A stretch of DNA of 64,000 bases, taken from assembly GCA_900538705.1 (NCBI GenBank), contig UPZG01000001.1, positions 248,001 through 312,000 on the forward strand, in the 5' to 3' direction. Both the position numbers and the translations under genes were made by a program. A model generated the notes under the pieces. That model was given only the letters and a program-made list of their open reading frames with translations, did no database searches and was not told the DNA's origin. How positions within the stretch are numbered: position 1 is the stretch's first letter; each line of letters starts with the position of its first letter. This document shows, one piece after another, positions 1-9,214 of this stretch. This DNA is from an uncultured Porphyromonadaceae bacterium (GTDB lineage: Bacteria; Bacteroidota; Bacteroidia; Bacteroidales; Barnesiellaceae_A).

Positions 1-1
1 T

Positions 2-250
2 ATAGCCATAGCAATGCGTACGCAGGCACCTATATATACGACTCCCGAGATTCTGGAGCGCGCAGGCTTCAATTCCTCAGAGATAGAGGCCAATGAAGAA
101 TCGGCCGAGACTCCGGTACGCAGTTTAGACGAGCTCGATACCGAAGAACTGCAAGAACGGCTCGAAAAGGCTGTGGCCGATGAGGCATATGAAGATGCTG
201 CCCTCATTCAGAAGATACTTGATGGCCGGAAAGAGAATAATAAACAATGA
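2..250 (+). CDS. C-terminal part of a DUF151 bifunctional-nuclease-like protein with a UVR motif (5' end outside window)
   Basis: The reading frame is open to the left edge, so the gene starts before the window; the ATG at 14 is internal. The first residues (IAIAMRTQAPIYTTPEIL) resemble the end of a DUF151 domain, where a run of the type 'DAIALAxRTxAPI' is typical. The last ~30 residues (LQERLEKAVADEAYEDAALI) form a UvrB/UvrC-type UVR helical hairpin. Proteins with DUF151 followed by UVR are common in Bacteroidales and are annotated as bifunctional nucleases; their cellular role is poorly known. The gene ends 12 bp before the nucleoside permease and is probably cotranscribed with it. The family call rests on only 83 residues. 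Confidence 0.75.
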   Translation: MAIAMRTQAPIYTTPEILERAGFNSSEIEANEESAETPVRSLDELDTEELQERLEKAVADEAYEDAALIQKILDGRKENNKQ

Positions 251-262
251 AAAACATACAGT

Positions 263-1513
263 ATGAATAACATTAAGCTACGTCTTATAGTGATGAATTT
301 TCTCCAGTTCTTTATCTGGGGATCGTGGTTGTGCACATTGGGCCTTTATATGACGACACCTGTCAGTGAGGGTGGCTTGGATTTTGACGGACAGTTGGTA
401 GGTAGCGTTTTTGCTCTTTCGGGTATCGCATCTCTTGTGATGCCGGGACTTATGGGTATTCTTTCTGATAAGAAAATAAATGCCGAACGACTTATGGGTA
501 TCTTGCACCTTTTCGGCGCTTGTGCTCTTTTGTTTGCTGCATTTGCTACTGATTATGATTCTTTCAAGATTGCAATGCTTGTCAATATGTTGGCTTACAT
601 GCCTACACTGTCGCTTTCTTATACGGTGGCATATAATGCTATCGATAAAGCCGGCCTAGACAGGGTTAAAGACTATCCTCCCGTGCGAGTATGGGGTACG
701 GTAGGTTTTATTATGGCGATGTGGATTGATAATTTTACAGGTTTCAGTTCCAATAACGGACAACTTATCATGGCTGCTGTTGCGGCTGTTATCATGGGTA
801 TATATTGCTTTACCCTCCCTCCATGTCCACCAGCCAATGCAATGAAAAACAGAGGAATACTCTCTATGTTCGGATTAGATGCGTTGGCTCTTTTCAAAAA
901 CTACCGTACGGCGGTTTTTCTGATTTTTTCCTTTTTGTTGGGGGCAGCCTTGCAGGTCACCAATATGTATGGCGTTCCATTCCTCGATAGCTTCAAGGCA
1001 ACTCATCCCGATGCGTGGGCTGTGAAGTATTCGGTAATACTTTCATCGCTTTCACAGGTATCGGAGACACTCTTTATTTTGGCTATTCCTTTCTTTATGG
1101 GGCGGTATGGTATCAAGAAAGTGATGCTCATCAGTTTTGCTGCATGGGCGTTGCGTTTCGGATTCTTTGCCATAGGCTCTCCCGAAAGCATATATGCTGT
1201 ATTCCTTGTTCTTTCGATGGTAGTTTACGGTATGGCATTTGATTTCTTCAACATATCAGGTTCGCTGTTTATTGCCGAAGAGGCTCCTCAAGATATCAAA
1301 GCGAGTGCACAGGGTATTTTCATGATGATGACCAATGGATTGGGTTCTATAGCAGGAGGCTATGGAGCAGGTTGGGTAATCAACAGGTTCAGTGTTGACG
1401 GAGTAGTGACAAACTGGTCGGCATGCTGGGCAATCTTTGCATCTTATGCTTTGATAATAGGAATCCTTTTTGCAGTGACATTCCATTATAAATATCAACC
1501 TCGTAAACAGTAA
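263..1513 (+). CDS. Nucleoside:H+ symporter, NupG-type MFS transporter
   Basis: A 416-residue inner-membrane protein with about 12 hydrophobic segments and no signal peptide. The N-terminus (MNNIKLRLIVMNFLQFFIWG, then SWLCTLGLYM) is characteristic of the nucleoside:H+ symporter family of the major facilitator superfamily. Its members import ribo- and deoxyribonucleosides with protons. Length matches the family (about 400-420 residues). The ATG at 263 lies 12 bp after the previous stop, and rsmE follows after 18 bp, so the three genes probably form one transcript. Substrate range within nucleosides cannot be read from the sequence. Confidence 0.85.
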   Translation: MNNIKLRLIVMNFLQFFIWGSWLCTLGLYMTTPVSEGGLDFDGQLVGSVFALSGIASLVMPGLMGILSDKKINAERLMGILHLFGACALLFAAFATDYDSFKIAMLVNMLAYMPTLSLSYTVAYNAIDKAGLDRVKDYPPVRVWGTVGFIMAMWIDNFTGFSSNNGQLIMAAVAAVIMGIYCFTLPPCPPANAMKNRGILSMFGLDALALFKNYRTAVFLIFSFLLGAALQVTNMYGVPFLDSFKATHPDAWAVKYSVILSSLSQVSETLFILAIPFFMGRYGIKKVMLISFAAWALRFGFFAIGSPESIYAVFLVLSMVVYGMAFDFFNISGSLFIAEEAPQDIKASAQGIFMMMTNGLGSIAGGYGAGWVINRFSVDGVVTNWSACWAIFASYALIIGILFAVTFHYKYQPRKQ

Positions 1514-1531
1514 CACTCAAACAAGCTCGCA

Positions 1532-2248
1532 ATGCACCTCTTTTATACGCCCGATATTGCCGAAACTTTGACCTTGCCCGAACCTGAGAGTGGGCATTGT
1601 GTGAGGGTATTGCGCCTTGTTGAGGGAGACGAGATAGGCTTGGTCGACGGCAGAGGCCATTTTTATACTGCTGTTATAACAGTGGCTCATCCCAAACGTT
1701 GTGGTGTGCGGCTTGCCGAGACGCGCGTGCTGCCACCTACCTGGGCTGGTCATATAGAGGTGGCGATAGCTCCTACCAAAAACTTGGATCGCGTAGAATG
1801 GTTTGCCGAGAAGACGACCGAGATGGGAATAGACGCTATTGTGCCGCTCTTATGTCGCTTTTCGGAACGTAAAGAACTTAAGACAGAGAGAATAGAGAAG
1901 ATACTTATCTCGGCAATGAAGCAGAGCCTGAAAGCTGTATTACCGCGCATAGAAGAAATGACTCCATTTGTACGTTATGTGAGCGAGCCGTTTGAAGGGC
2001 AGAAATTTATTGCTCATTGCTATCCGGGAGACGAAAAACGCTTGCTCTCACGTTGTTACGAAGCCGGTAAGCCGGTGCGCATATTGATAGGTCCCGAGGG
2101 CGATTTTTCGCCCGAAGAGGTACAATTGGCATTAGAGAAAGGTTATGTGCCTGTTTCATTAGGAGCATCGCGCTTGCGTACCGAGACGGCGGGTGTGGTG
2201 GCATGTCATACTATCCATGTTGTGAATGAATTGGCTGGCATTGAATAA
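1532..2248 (+). CDS. rsmE: 16S rRNA (uracil-1498-N3)-methyltransferase RsmE
   Basis: A 238-residue cytoplasmic SPOUT-class methyltransferase that methylates N3 of U1498 in 16S rRNA using S-adenosylmethionine. The N-terminal part (LPEPESGHCVRVLRL) fits the PUA-like RNA-binding domain. The C-terminal knot carries the family signatures IGPEGDFSPEE (about residues 187-197) and SLGASRLRTETA (about 210-221), which form the SAM-binding trefoil knot. Length is normal for RsmE. It lies 18 bp after the permease and 74 bp before kdsA. Confidence 0.93.
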   Translation: MHLFYTPDIAETLTLPEPESGHCVRVLRLVEGDEIGLVDGRGHFYTAVITVAHPKRCGVRLAETRVLPPTWAGHIEVAIAPTKNLDRVEWFAEKTTEMGIDAIVPLLCRFSERKELKTERIEKILISAMKQSLKAVLPRIEEMTPFVRYVSEPFEGQKFIAHCYPGDEKRLLSRCYEAGKPVRILIGPEGDFSPEEVQLALEKGYVPVSLGASRLRTETAGVVACHTIHVVNELAGIE

Positions 2249-2322
2249 CACGATGGTTATAGATAGACGCGAGCTTAGGTGAATGTCAATATGTTTGACT
2301 TGGAATAAATGACAAAAAAGAA

Positions 2323-3159
2323 ATGATAGAGATAGACAAACTGAAATATACCCTCTCGGGAAACTTCTTCCTTATGGCGGGTCCGTGCGTTATAGAGAGT
2401 GAGGAAATGGCAATGCAGATAGCCGGCCATATCGTCGAGTTGACCGAGCGCCTGCATATCCCTTATATTTTCAAAGGATCATATCGCAAGGCCAACCGCT
2501 CGCGAGTAGATTCCTTTACTGGCATAGGTGACAAGGAGGCTCTCGAGATATTGCGAAAAGTGGGAGACCGTTTCGATGTACCGGTAGTTACCGATATCCA
2601 TACGCCCGACGAAGCTGCTATGGCGGCTCCCTATGTCGATGTATTACAGATACCGGCTTTCCTATGTAGACAAACCGATTTGCTTATAGCTGCTGCGCGT
2701 ACCGGTAAGGTAGTCAATATTAAAAAAGGACAGTTTCTCTCGCCAGAGGCTATGCAGTTTGCTGCACAAAAGGTCGTAGATATGGGTAATGATAGAGTAA
2801 TGCTCACGGAGCGAGGTACTACCTTTGGTTACCAAGACCTTGTAGTCGATTTCCGTGCCATTCCCATCATGCAGCGTACAGGGTTCCCGGTTATCATCGA
2901 TGCTACTCACAGTTTGCAGCAGCCTAATCAGAGTGCCGGTGTTACTGGTGGAATGCCAGATATGATAGAGACTATAGCACGCGCCGGTATAGCTGTGGGT
3001 GCTGATGGTCTTTTTATAGAGACGCATCCCGAACCACAAAAAGCAAAATCGGATGGAGCGAATATGCTTCGCCTCGATTTACTCGAGGGGCTGCTCGTGC
3101 GCCTGTTGGCGATACGACATGCTATCAATACATTTACAGATACAGAAGAACATAAATAA
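2323..3159 (+). CDS. kdsA: 3-deoxy-D-manno-octulosonate 8-phosphate (KDO8P) synthase
   Basis: A 278-residue cytoplasmic enzyme that condenses phosphoenolpyruvate with D-arabinose 5-phosphate to give KDO 8-phosphate, a step in making the inner core of lipopolysaccharide. It shows the class I DAHP/KDO8P synthase barrel with AGPCVIES near residue 20, the KGSYRKANRSRVDSFTGIG substrate loop near residues 50-68, and the TERGTTFGYQDLVVDFR region. Length matches the family. It confirms a Gram-negative outer-membrane organism. The TPR gene follows after 19 bp. Confidence 0.95.
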   Translation: MIEIDKLKYTLSGNFFLMAGPCVIESEEMAMQIAGHIVELTERLHIPYIFKGSYRKANRSRVDSFTGIGDKEALEILRKVGDRFDVPVVTDIHTPDEAAMAAPYVDVLQIPAFLCRQTDLLIAAARTGKVVNIKKGQFLSPEAMQFAAQKVVDMGNDRVMLTERGTTFGYQDLVVDFRAIPIMQRTGFPVIIDATHSLQQPNQSAGVTGGMPDMIETIARAGIAVGADGLFIETHPEPQKAKSDGANMLRLDLLEGLLVRLLAIRHAINTFTDTEEHK

Positions 3160-3178
3160 TTATTCCATAATAAGACGT

Positions 3179-4768
3179 ATGAAAATGTCAATCAGAAAAC
3201 TTTTGTTGTTATTGTCGATTATTCCGGTTTCCTTGTCGGCACAAAAGTACATGGATAATCCTATGGTGCGCATTGCAATGGATACCTATGCAGCCCAGAT
3301 AGCGGAAAACCCCGACGATTATATGCCATATTATAGCCGGGCAAAAGACTACTTCAAGTATGGTGAGAAAGAACTTGCCCTTGCCGACTTGAACAAAGCA
3401 ATAGAGCTTTTCCCTCGCAAAGAGGAGGCAGACCTTTCGCAAGCTTATACGTTGAGAGCTTTGATATATCAGGAAAAAGATAATTTTGTGGCGGCTCTCA
3501 ATGACTTTAATGAAGCTCTCAGACTTGACCCTCAGTCACGTTTTTCCCTTATAGGTCGTGCCGATTTATTATATAAAAACGGTGATTATGAAAATGCACA
3601 ACGCGATTATGAAATTCTGCTCAGACAGGATGTGCGTTGTCAGGAGGCATATCTGGGATTGGCACGCATTGCCTATCACGAAAATAATATAGGGTTATGC
3701 AACGACTATCTTGAAAAAGCCCAAAATGCAAATCCTTCCAATCCCGATTTCTATTTACAACGAGGTATCTTCTACGAGGCTGCGGGGGATCTGCAACGAG
3801 CTGCTGACGATTATGTCCGTGTATTGGTCTTTGACGAGAGTAATGCCCAGGCACTGGCTCTGCTTAATCATCTTGCATCGAGAGCATATACTTCTGTGAT
3901 AGATGCTATAACTAATTGCATCAGTGATGTTAACGACAAGGGCTTTTTCTATTTTCTGAGAGCCCTTGTACATAAAAACAATTGGCACTATACGGCATCT
4001 ATCAATGACTGGAATACTATCCTTGCCGAAAAATATTTCTATACTCACTCTATCTTTTATAACCGTGCCTATTGTTATTTCCATTTAGGACGGTTTGAAT
4101 ATGCCCTTGATGATATAAATATGGCTTTGTCGCTCAATGGAGAGAGTTTGCCGTATCATATATTGCGGGCGCGATTATATCGTATTGCTGGTGAATATGC
4201 TCTTGCTGCCGATGAGTTGGCAATGGCTGCGACTTTCAATCCTGTCGATGTAGATGTATTGCAGCAATCGGGTATTCTGGCTGCCGAGCAGGGCGACTAT
4301 GAGAAGGCTCTGCGATACTATAACGAGACTATCATCAACAATGCCGACATACCGTATTCGTATATTCTCCGTGCCGATGCCTACGAAAAAAGTGGTGATA
4401 AAGAGGCTGCTGTTAATAATTATGAATTGATTGCAGCTACTCCGGAGGCAGAGCCTACGGTATCGTCTTTGAGAGGCTTTGCATTGGCAAAGTTAGGCCG
4501 TGTATCTGAAGCTGAAGTGTGGATACAAAATATTTTGTCTACCTCTGCACGTACGGTTACCGGTGAAGACTATTATTATGCTGCATGTCTGTACGCCTTG
4601 ATGGGACAAAAGGCCACGGCATTGCGTTATCTTGAGGAGGCTTTTAAGCAAGGATATGGCGATTATTACAACATCTATTTTGAAAACGATTCACCAATAT
4701 CGTTGGAGCCTCTGCGTAGTGATCCCGACTTCCGTATGCTGGTACAGCAGTATAGTTCTATATTCTGA
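3179..4768 (+). CDS. Secreted tetratricopeptide-repeat protein
   Basis: The ATG at 3179 is chosen because it begins a clear signal peptide (MKMSIRKLLLLLSIIPVSLSAQ); a longer open frame upstream overlaps kdsA and lacks such a signal. The mature protein (529 residues in total) is almost entirely TPR units, for example YSRAKDYFKYGEKELALADL and YTLRALIYQEKDNFVAALND, spaced about 34 residues apart. Such all-TPR periplasmic proteins are protein-interaction scaffolds; no enzymatic domain is visible and the partner is unknown. It follows kdsA closely, so it may share that transcript. Confidence 0.8.
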   Translation: MKMSIRKLLLLLSIIPVSLSAQKYMDNPMVRIAMDTYAAQIAENPDDYMPYYSRAKDYFKYGEKELALADLNKAIELFPRKEEADLSQAYTLRALIYQEKDNFVAALNDFNEALRLDPQSRFSLIGRADLLYKNGDYENAQRDYEILLRQDVRCQEAYLGLARIAYHENNIGLCNDYLEKAQNANPSNPDFYLQRGIFYEAAGDLQRAADDYVRVLVFDESNAQALALLNHLASRAYTSVIDAITNCISDVNDKGFFYFLRALVHKNNWHYTASINDWNTILAEKYFYTHSIFYNRAYCYFHLGRFEYALDDINMALSLNGESLPYHILRARLYRIAGEYALAADELAMAATFNPVDVDVLQQSGILAAEQGDYEKALRYYNETIINNADIPYSYILRADAYEKSGDKEAAVNNYELIAATPEAEPTVSSLRGFALAKLGRVSEAEVWIQNILSTSARTVTGEDYYYAACLYALMGQKATALRYLEEAFKQGYGDYYNIYFENDSPISLEPLRSDPDFRMLVQQYSSIF

Positions 4769-4993
4769 TATTTTCATAAAGTGTAAAGATATGAATACAG
4801 CACCGTCTATTTTGGGATTGTTGTGTAATAAGCCACTGATGTTAAATGCTTGTAAATGATGTAGAGACATTGCTGTAAAGAGACATATTTGTACAACGAA
4901 ATTTGTTTTTTGTATGTAAATAGCCTACTTTTGTCATCGATGTTCTATCAAGTTATCCTCTCGCTTCAGGTGGTTGCCCTATATAAGACGAAC
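4769..4993. other. Intergenic region upstream of the HTCS gene
   Basis: A 225-bp non-coding stretch. Apart from the promoter at 4902-4933 I see no terminator hairpin after the TPR gene and no convincing small gene. Confidence 0.5.
4902..4933 (+). promoter_or_regulatory. Bacteroidota sigma-type promoter of the HTCS gene
   Basis: TTTG at 4902-4905, a 20-bp spacer, then TACTTTTG at 4926-4933. This matches the Bacteroides -33/-7 consensus (TTTG and TAnnTTTG) exactly. Transcription would begin about 50 nt before the ATG at 4994. Confidence 0.7.
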
Positions 4994-7900
4994 ATGAAAA
5001 GAATAGTATTGTGCTGCATTGGTTTATTGCTTCCGCTATTGTGCTTAGCGGCTCTTACGGGTGCGCCAGAACTCTATTTTTATAATGTTACAGGGGTAAA
5101 TACCATATCGCAGAGCAATGTGAAGGCAATATGTGAGGATAGCTACGGCTTCATGTGGTTTGGTACGAAAAACGGGCTCAATCGTTACGATGGTTACCGG
5201 TTCAGAGAGTTTGATGTGCAAGATACTGACAAACATTGTGGGAATAATAATGTAAGTGTTCTGTTTGAGGACTCGGATAAGAAACTATGGGTCGGTACTG
5301 ATAAGGGTGTATATCGTTTCGACCCTGTCAAAGAGAAATTTGTTTTTATTGATTTACTGGCGCAGGATTCTGTATATATGAACGACTGGGTATCGGCTAT
5401 TGAGAGTGATAAAGATGGTCGTATATGGATTGTGATACCCAATCAGGGCGTATTTCGCTATGACCAGCAGGCACACCGATTACAACACTATCCATTCCGC
5501 GACAAAAGTCGGAAGCCAGAACGCGACGAGAGTACGCCGCAGAGCCTCTGCATACGTACCAATGGCGAGGTATGGATAGGCTCGAACCGTATGGGCCTTT
5601 TTAAGTATGACTCTGAGAAAGATTCTTTCAGCCAATGGATTGTAGATGCTTATGGTAATACCGTACAGGGCGAGAATATATATACTTTGTGTGAGTATGG
5701 TGATGCTCTCGTGATGGGGGTACATGAGGGAATGCTAAAAAAATGGGATTTGAACGCCAATAGAATAAGTGTTTTCGATACACCACAAATTCACTATAAG
5801 ATAATACGCTGTGTGAAGTGTTTCGACCGTCGCAACTTATTGGTAGCGACTCAAGACGGATTATATGTTGTCAATGAGCGCGACAAGTCGGTGCACCATT
5901 ACTTTGAAGACGACCTCAATCCATATGGACTCTCAGACAACAATATCTTTACCATATATAAGGACCGTGAAGGGGGTATCTGGTTAGGGTCTCTGTTTGG
6001 AGGCGTTGACTATCTGCCAAAACGGGCATATACTTTCCGTAAATATTTCCCTGTAAACATTGAGGGCTCTATAGAAGGAAAGCGTATTCGAGAAATGTGC
6101 GAAGATAGCCATGGAAATATATGGATAGGAACCGAGGATAAAGGTGTTAATGTGTTCTATCCTCAAAAACATATTTTCAGGCATATCGATGAGGCACAAA
6201 GTGCGATGCGTACCAATCTTGCCCTTATGGCCGATAGAGATAAAGTATATGTGGGCATTTTCAAGGCGGGTATGGAGGTCTATTCTATAGATACGTACAA
6301 GGCTCGCTTTTATTCGGGGAAAGAACTCAATCTGTTGGACGAGGCAAGTGTGTGTGCTCTCTTTAAGGATTCTGAAGGCGGTTACTGGTTGGGCAACTCA
6401 TGGGGTGTATATTATGCCCCCGGTGAATATTTATCCTTTAAGCGTATGAGCCAGTTTGGCGATGCCTATATATATGATATTGCTGAAGACCGTAATCGTA
6501 ATATTTGGATTGCCACGATGGGAAATGGTGTGATGTGTTATAACCTCGATACCCACAACATTCGTACTTATGTGGCTCAACCGAGCGATTCTCTTTCTCT
6601 TAGTTCCAATTCGGTAAGCAGCGTTACTATTGGACGCAAGGGAGAGGTGTGGTTCTCGACCGACAGGGGTGGAATATGCCGTTATAACCGTGAAACAGAT
6701 GACTTTACGACTTTCTCGGTAAAAGATGGTTTTCCCGATAATGTATGCTATAAAATTTTGGAAGATTGGCATCACAATCTGTGGTTTGGTACAAACAAAG
6801 GTCTGGTATGCTTCAATCCTGAGACACGGGCCGTAAGGGTATATACCGAGCGCGACGGATTATTGTCAGACCAGTTTAATTATAAATCGGCTCTTGAAAG
6901 TCGCGACGGTACGTTCTATTTTGGCACTATCAAAGGACTTATAGCCTTCAATCCTTACAAAATGGGTGTCAACAATCATATACCTCCGGTATATATTACC
7001 CAAATGCGGGTACATAACCAAGACGTAAAGGTTGGAGATGCCGATTCATTACTTTCGAGTGCCTTGCAATTTACCCAAGAGGTAGTGTTGCATTATAACC
7101 AGGAGAATGTCTCGTTTGATTTTGTTGCTCTCGATTATGTTTCGCCTTCTTCCAACAAGTTCCGGTATCGGCTCGAAGGAGTTGACGACAATTGGGTCTC
7201 TACATCGCAGCAAAGAGTCTCGTATTCGCAGTTGAGTCCTGGCAAGTATCGTTTTAGGGTACAGGCTTCCAATAATGATGGGAAATGGAATTATGAGGGA
7301 GCATCCCTTTCGGTGATAGTATTGCCCCCATGGTGGCGTACCGTGTATGCTTACATCTCTTACGTATTGTTGGTGATGTTGTGTGTCTATGCATTTTTCC
7401 TTTGGTATAAACATCGCAAGGAGATGCAGTCGCAACGTGCTGTCAATCTTTTGGAGATGAGGAAGGAGAAGGAGCTGTATAGTGCTAAAGTAGAGTTCTT
7501 TACCTCTATTGCGCATGAAATAAAGACTCCGCTGTCGCTTATAAAAGGCCCGCTCGAAGCTGTGCTTACATTAGATTTGCCTTCCGATGCTCAAAAATGG
7601 CTTAAGGTTATAGATGTGAATACCGAGCGTCTTTTGTCGCTCATCAATCAGTTGCTCGATTTCAGGAAGATAGAAGGTAACCGTATGAGCCTGAGTTATA
7701 CTATGCAAGACATCGTTGCATTGTTGAAAGAGACCTTGGCCTGTTTTGAACCCTCAATAACCCACGCCGGTAAGCATTTGGTCGTGTCGTATAGTGTTGA
7801 GTCGTGTGTTGTACCTATTGATAAAGAGGCAGTTACTAAGGTCTTGAGTAATTTGCTGAGTAATGCACTTAAATATGCGGCCAATGTAATAAAGGTGGAT

Positions 7901-9004
7901 TTTGTTTGCGATGAGAACGACTTTTCTGTTTCTGTGGCTTCAGATGGTGATATTATCCCTTATGACAAGCAACGGCGTATTTTTGAACCTTTCTATCAAA
8001 TAGAAGATTCGGCATCGGGGGTGGGTCTGGGCCTTTCTTTGGCACGTTCTATCGTAGAGTTACATAATGGGTATCTTGATTTGTTGGTTTCGCCCGATGG
8101 TAAGTATAACGTTTTTACCCTTACTTTGCCGCGGAAACAAGATGGTGTAATAGTGTGGGAGAGCAAGTTTACAAATCAAGATTCGTTAGTGGCAGGTGAT
8201 GAGATGCTTGCTCGCGATGCATTTCCTACCGATATGTCGGGTAGTTCGGTACTTGTTGTCGATGATAATCCTGAGGTGTTGGAGTTCCTGGTAGACCGAT
8301 TCAGTGACCGTTTTGTTGTCTTTTCTGCCACCAATGGAAAAGAGGCTCTTGAGATATTGGAACGTGAGACAGTGCATATTATTGTGTGCGATGTAATGAT
8401 GCCTGTCATGGACGGCTTTGAATTGTGCCGAGTGGTGAAAAACACACCTCAGTATGCTCATATACCTGTCATTCTACTTTCTGCCAAATCCGATTTGCAA
8501 AGTAAGTTGCATGGTATGGAGCTGGGAGCCGATGCCTTTTTGGAGAAACCCTTCTCGTTTACATATCTGATTGCCAAGGTAAATAATCTTTTACTCAATC
8601 GTCAGAAAGAGGTGGAGGCTGTCGTGCGACGGCCGTTGGTACACAAGATAGGTCAGCATACCAAAGCCGAGGAGGAGCTTATGGAGCGTATAGCCGAGGT
8701 GATAAGTCAAAATATGGCCGATGAGAGTTTCAATGTAGAAAAGCTGGCGTCTACGCTCTGTATGAGCAGGTCAGACTTACATCGCAAAACAAAGAAATTA
8801 TTCGATTTGCCACCGGTAGAGTATATCCGTCTTGTACGTTTGCAGCATGCTGCTACGTTGCTTGCCGAAGGAAAATATTCTATCTCGGAAGTTGCGGCGA
8901 TGGTAGGAATAGGTTCTCCCTCGTATTTCAGCCGTTTGTTCCAAAAACAGTTTGGGGTTACACCCAAAGTATTTGTTATGCAGCAGCGCGAGCGTCGTTC
9001 GTAG
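4994..9004 (+). CDS. Hybrid two-component system regulator (HTCS) with AraC output domain
   Basis: A 1336-residue single-chain sensor, kinase and regulator of the kind that senses oligosaccharides in the periplasm and activates glycan-utilization genes. The ATG at 4994 starts a signal or anchor segment (MKRIVLCCIGLLLPLLCLAA); the upstream extension lacks support. Domains in order: two-component regulator propeller repeats (about 25-690; units like GFMWFGTKNGLNRYDG), Y_Y_Y domain (about 690-780), transmembrane helix (about 782-805), HisKA with FFTSIAHEIKTPLS (phospho-acceptor His about 841), HATPase with NLLSNALKYA and GVGLGLSLARS, receiver with VCDVMMPVMDG (phospho-acceptor Asp about 1133) and Lys in LEKPFS, and a C-terminal AraC-type HTH. 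All key residues are present. It sits directly upstream of GH95, so it probably controls this locus. Confidence 0.93.
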   Translation: MKRIVLCCIGLLLPLLCLAALTGAPELYFYNVTGVNTISQSNVKAICEDSYGFMWFGTKNGLNRYDGYRFREFDVQDTDKHCGNNNVSVLFEDSDKKLWVGTDKGVYRFDPVKEKFVFIDLLAQDSVYMNDWVSAIESDKDGRIWIVIPNQGVFRYDQQAHRLQHYPFRDKSRKPERDESTPQSLCIRTNGEVWIGSNRMGLFKYDSEKDSFSQWIVDAYGNTVQGENIYTLCEYGDALVMGVHEGMLKKWDLNANRISVFDTPQIHYKIIRCVKCFDRRNLLVATQDGLYVVNERDKSVHHYFEDDLNPYGLSDNNIFTIYKDREGGIWLGSLFGGVDYLPKRAYTFRKYFPVNIEGSIEGKRIREMCEDSHGNIWIGTEDKGVNVFYPQKHIFRHIDEAQSAMRTNLALMADRDKVYVGIFKAGMEVYSIDTYKARFYSGKELNLLDEASVCALFKDSEGGYWLGNSWGVYYAPGEYLSFKRMSQFGDAYIYDIAEDRNRNIWIATMGNGVMCYNLDTHNIRTYVAQPSDSLSLSSNSVSSVTIGRKGEVWFSTDRGGICRYNRETDDFTTFSVKDGFPDNVCYKILEDWHHNLWFGTNKGLVCFNPETRAVRVYTERDGLLSDQFNYKSALESRDGTFYFGTIKGLIAFNPYKMGVNNHIPPVYITQMRVHNQDVKVGDADSLLSSALQFTQEVVLHYNQENVSFDFVALDYVSPSSNKFRYRLEGVDDNWVSTSQQRVSYSQLSPGKYRFRVQASNNDGKWNYEGASLSVIVLPPWWRTVYAYISYVLLVMLCVYAFFLWYKHRKEMQSQRAVNLLEMRKEKELYSAKVEFFTSIAHEIKTPLSLIKGPLEAVLTLDLPSDAQKWLKVIDVNTERLLSLINQLLDFRKIEGNRMSLSYTMQDIVALLKETLACFEPSITHAGKHLVVSYSVESCVVPIDKEAVTKVLSNLLSNALKYAANVIKVDFVCDENDFSVSVASDGDIIPYDKQRRIFEPFYQIEDSASGVGLGLSLARSIVELHNGYLDLLVSPDGKYNVFTLTLPRKQDGVIVWESKFTNQDSLVAGDEMLARDAFPTDMSGSSVLVVDDNPEVLEFLVDRFSDRFVVFSATNGKEALEILERETVHIIVCDVMMPVMDGFELCRVVKNTPQYAHIPVILLSAKSDLQSKLHGMELGADAFLEKPFSFTYLIAKVNNLLLNRQKEVEAVVRRPLVHKIGQHTKAEEELMERIAEVISQNMADESFNVEKLASTLCMSRSDLHRKTKKLFDLPPVEYIRLVRLQHAATLLAEGKYSISEVAAMVGIGSPSYFSRLFQKQFGVTPKVFVMQQRERRS

Positions 9005-9068
9005 GCATATAGGAGCTTTATGGCGACAATGTAACAAATGTATCGACAAATGCAACAAATGTATCGAC
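9005..9068 (+). repeat. Tandem repeat, 21-bp period, just after the HTCS stop codon
   Basis: The 15-mer AACAAATGTATCGAC occurs at 9033-9047 and again at 9054-9068 with no mismatch, a 21-bp period. A partly degenerate third unit begins near 9024 (CGACAATGTAACAAATGTAT). Two helical turns between repeats is the spacing expected for AraC-family binding sites, so this may be the HTCS operator for the GH95 gene. The binding role is inference. Confidence 0.6.
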
Positions 9069-9148
9069 GTATCCCCCTACAAAACATTTTGCGACATAAG
9101 TGCAATTATTAGCTGCGATTGTTTTATTCATTATAGTATAGTAGAGAC

Positions 9149-9169
9149 TACATTTGTGATGTCATCACA
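9149..9169 (+). promoter_or_regulatory. -7 box upstream of GH95, overlapped by a perfect palindrome
   Basis: TACATTTG at 9149-9156 fits TAnnTTTG. The expected -33 position (9125-9128) has no TTTG, which suggests an activator-dependent promoter. Overlapping its 3' end is TGTGATGTCATCACA (9155-9169), a perfect 7-bp inverted repeat around one central base. It would cover the start site, as an operator might. Confidence 0.5.
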
Positions 9170-9214
9170 TTTTTGCGATACATCCTTCGTTTAATCTCTT
9201 ATTTTACTATGACG

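Noticed and set aside
9085..9156. Third copy of the shared operator upstream of GH95
   Set aside because: At the corresponding distance from the -7 box the sequence keeps only a weak ATTGT similarity, no better than chance.
9155..9169. Palindrome TGTGATGTCATCACA as a CRP site
   Set aside because: The spacer between TGTGA and TCACA is 5 bp rather than the 6 bp of the CRP consensus, and the overlap with the -7 box fits a repressor better. It is kept only as an unnamed operator candidate.
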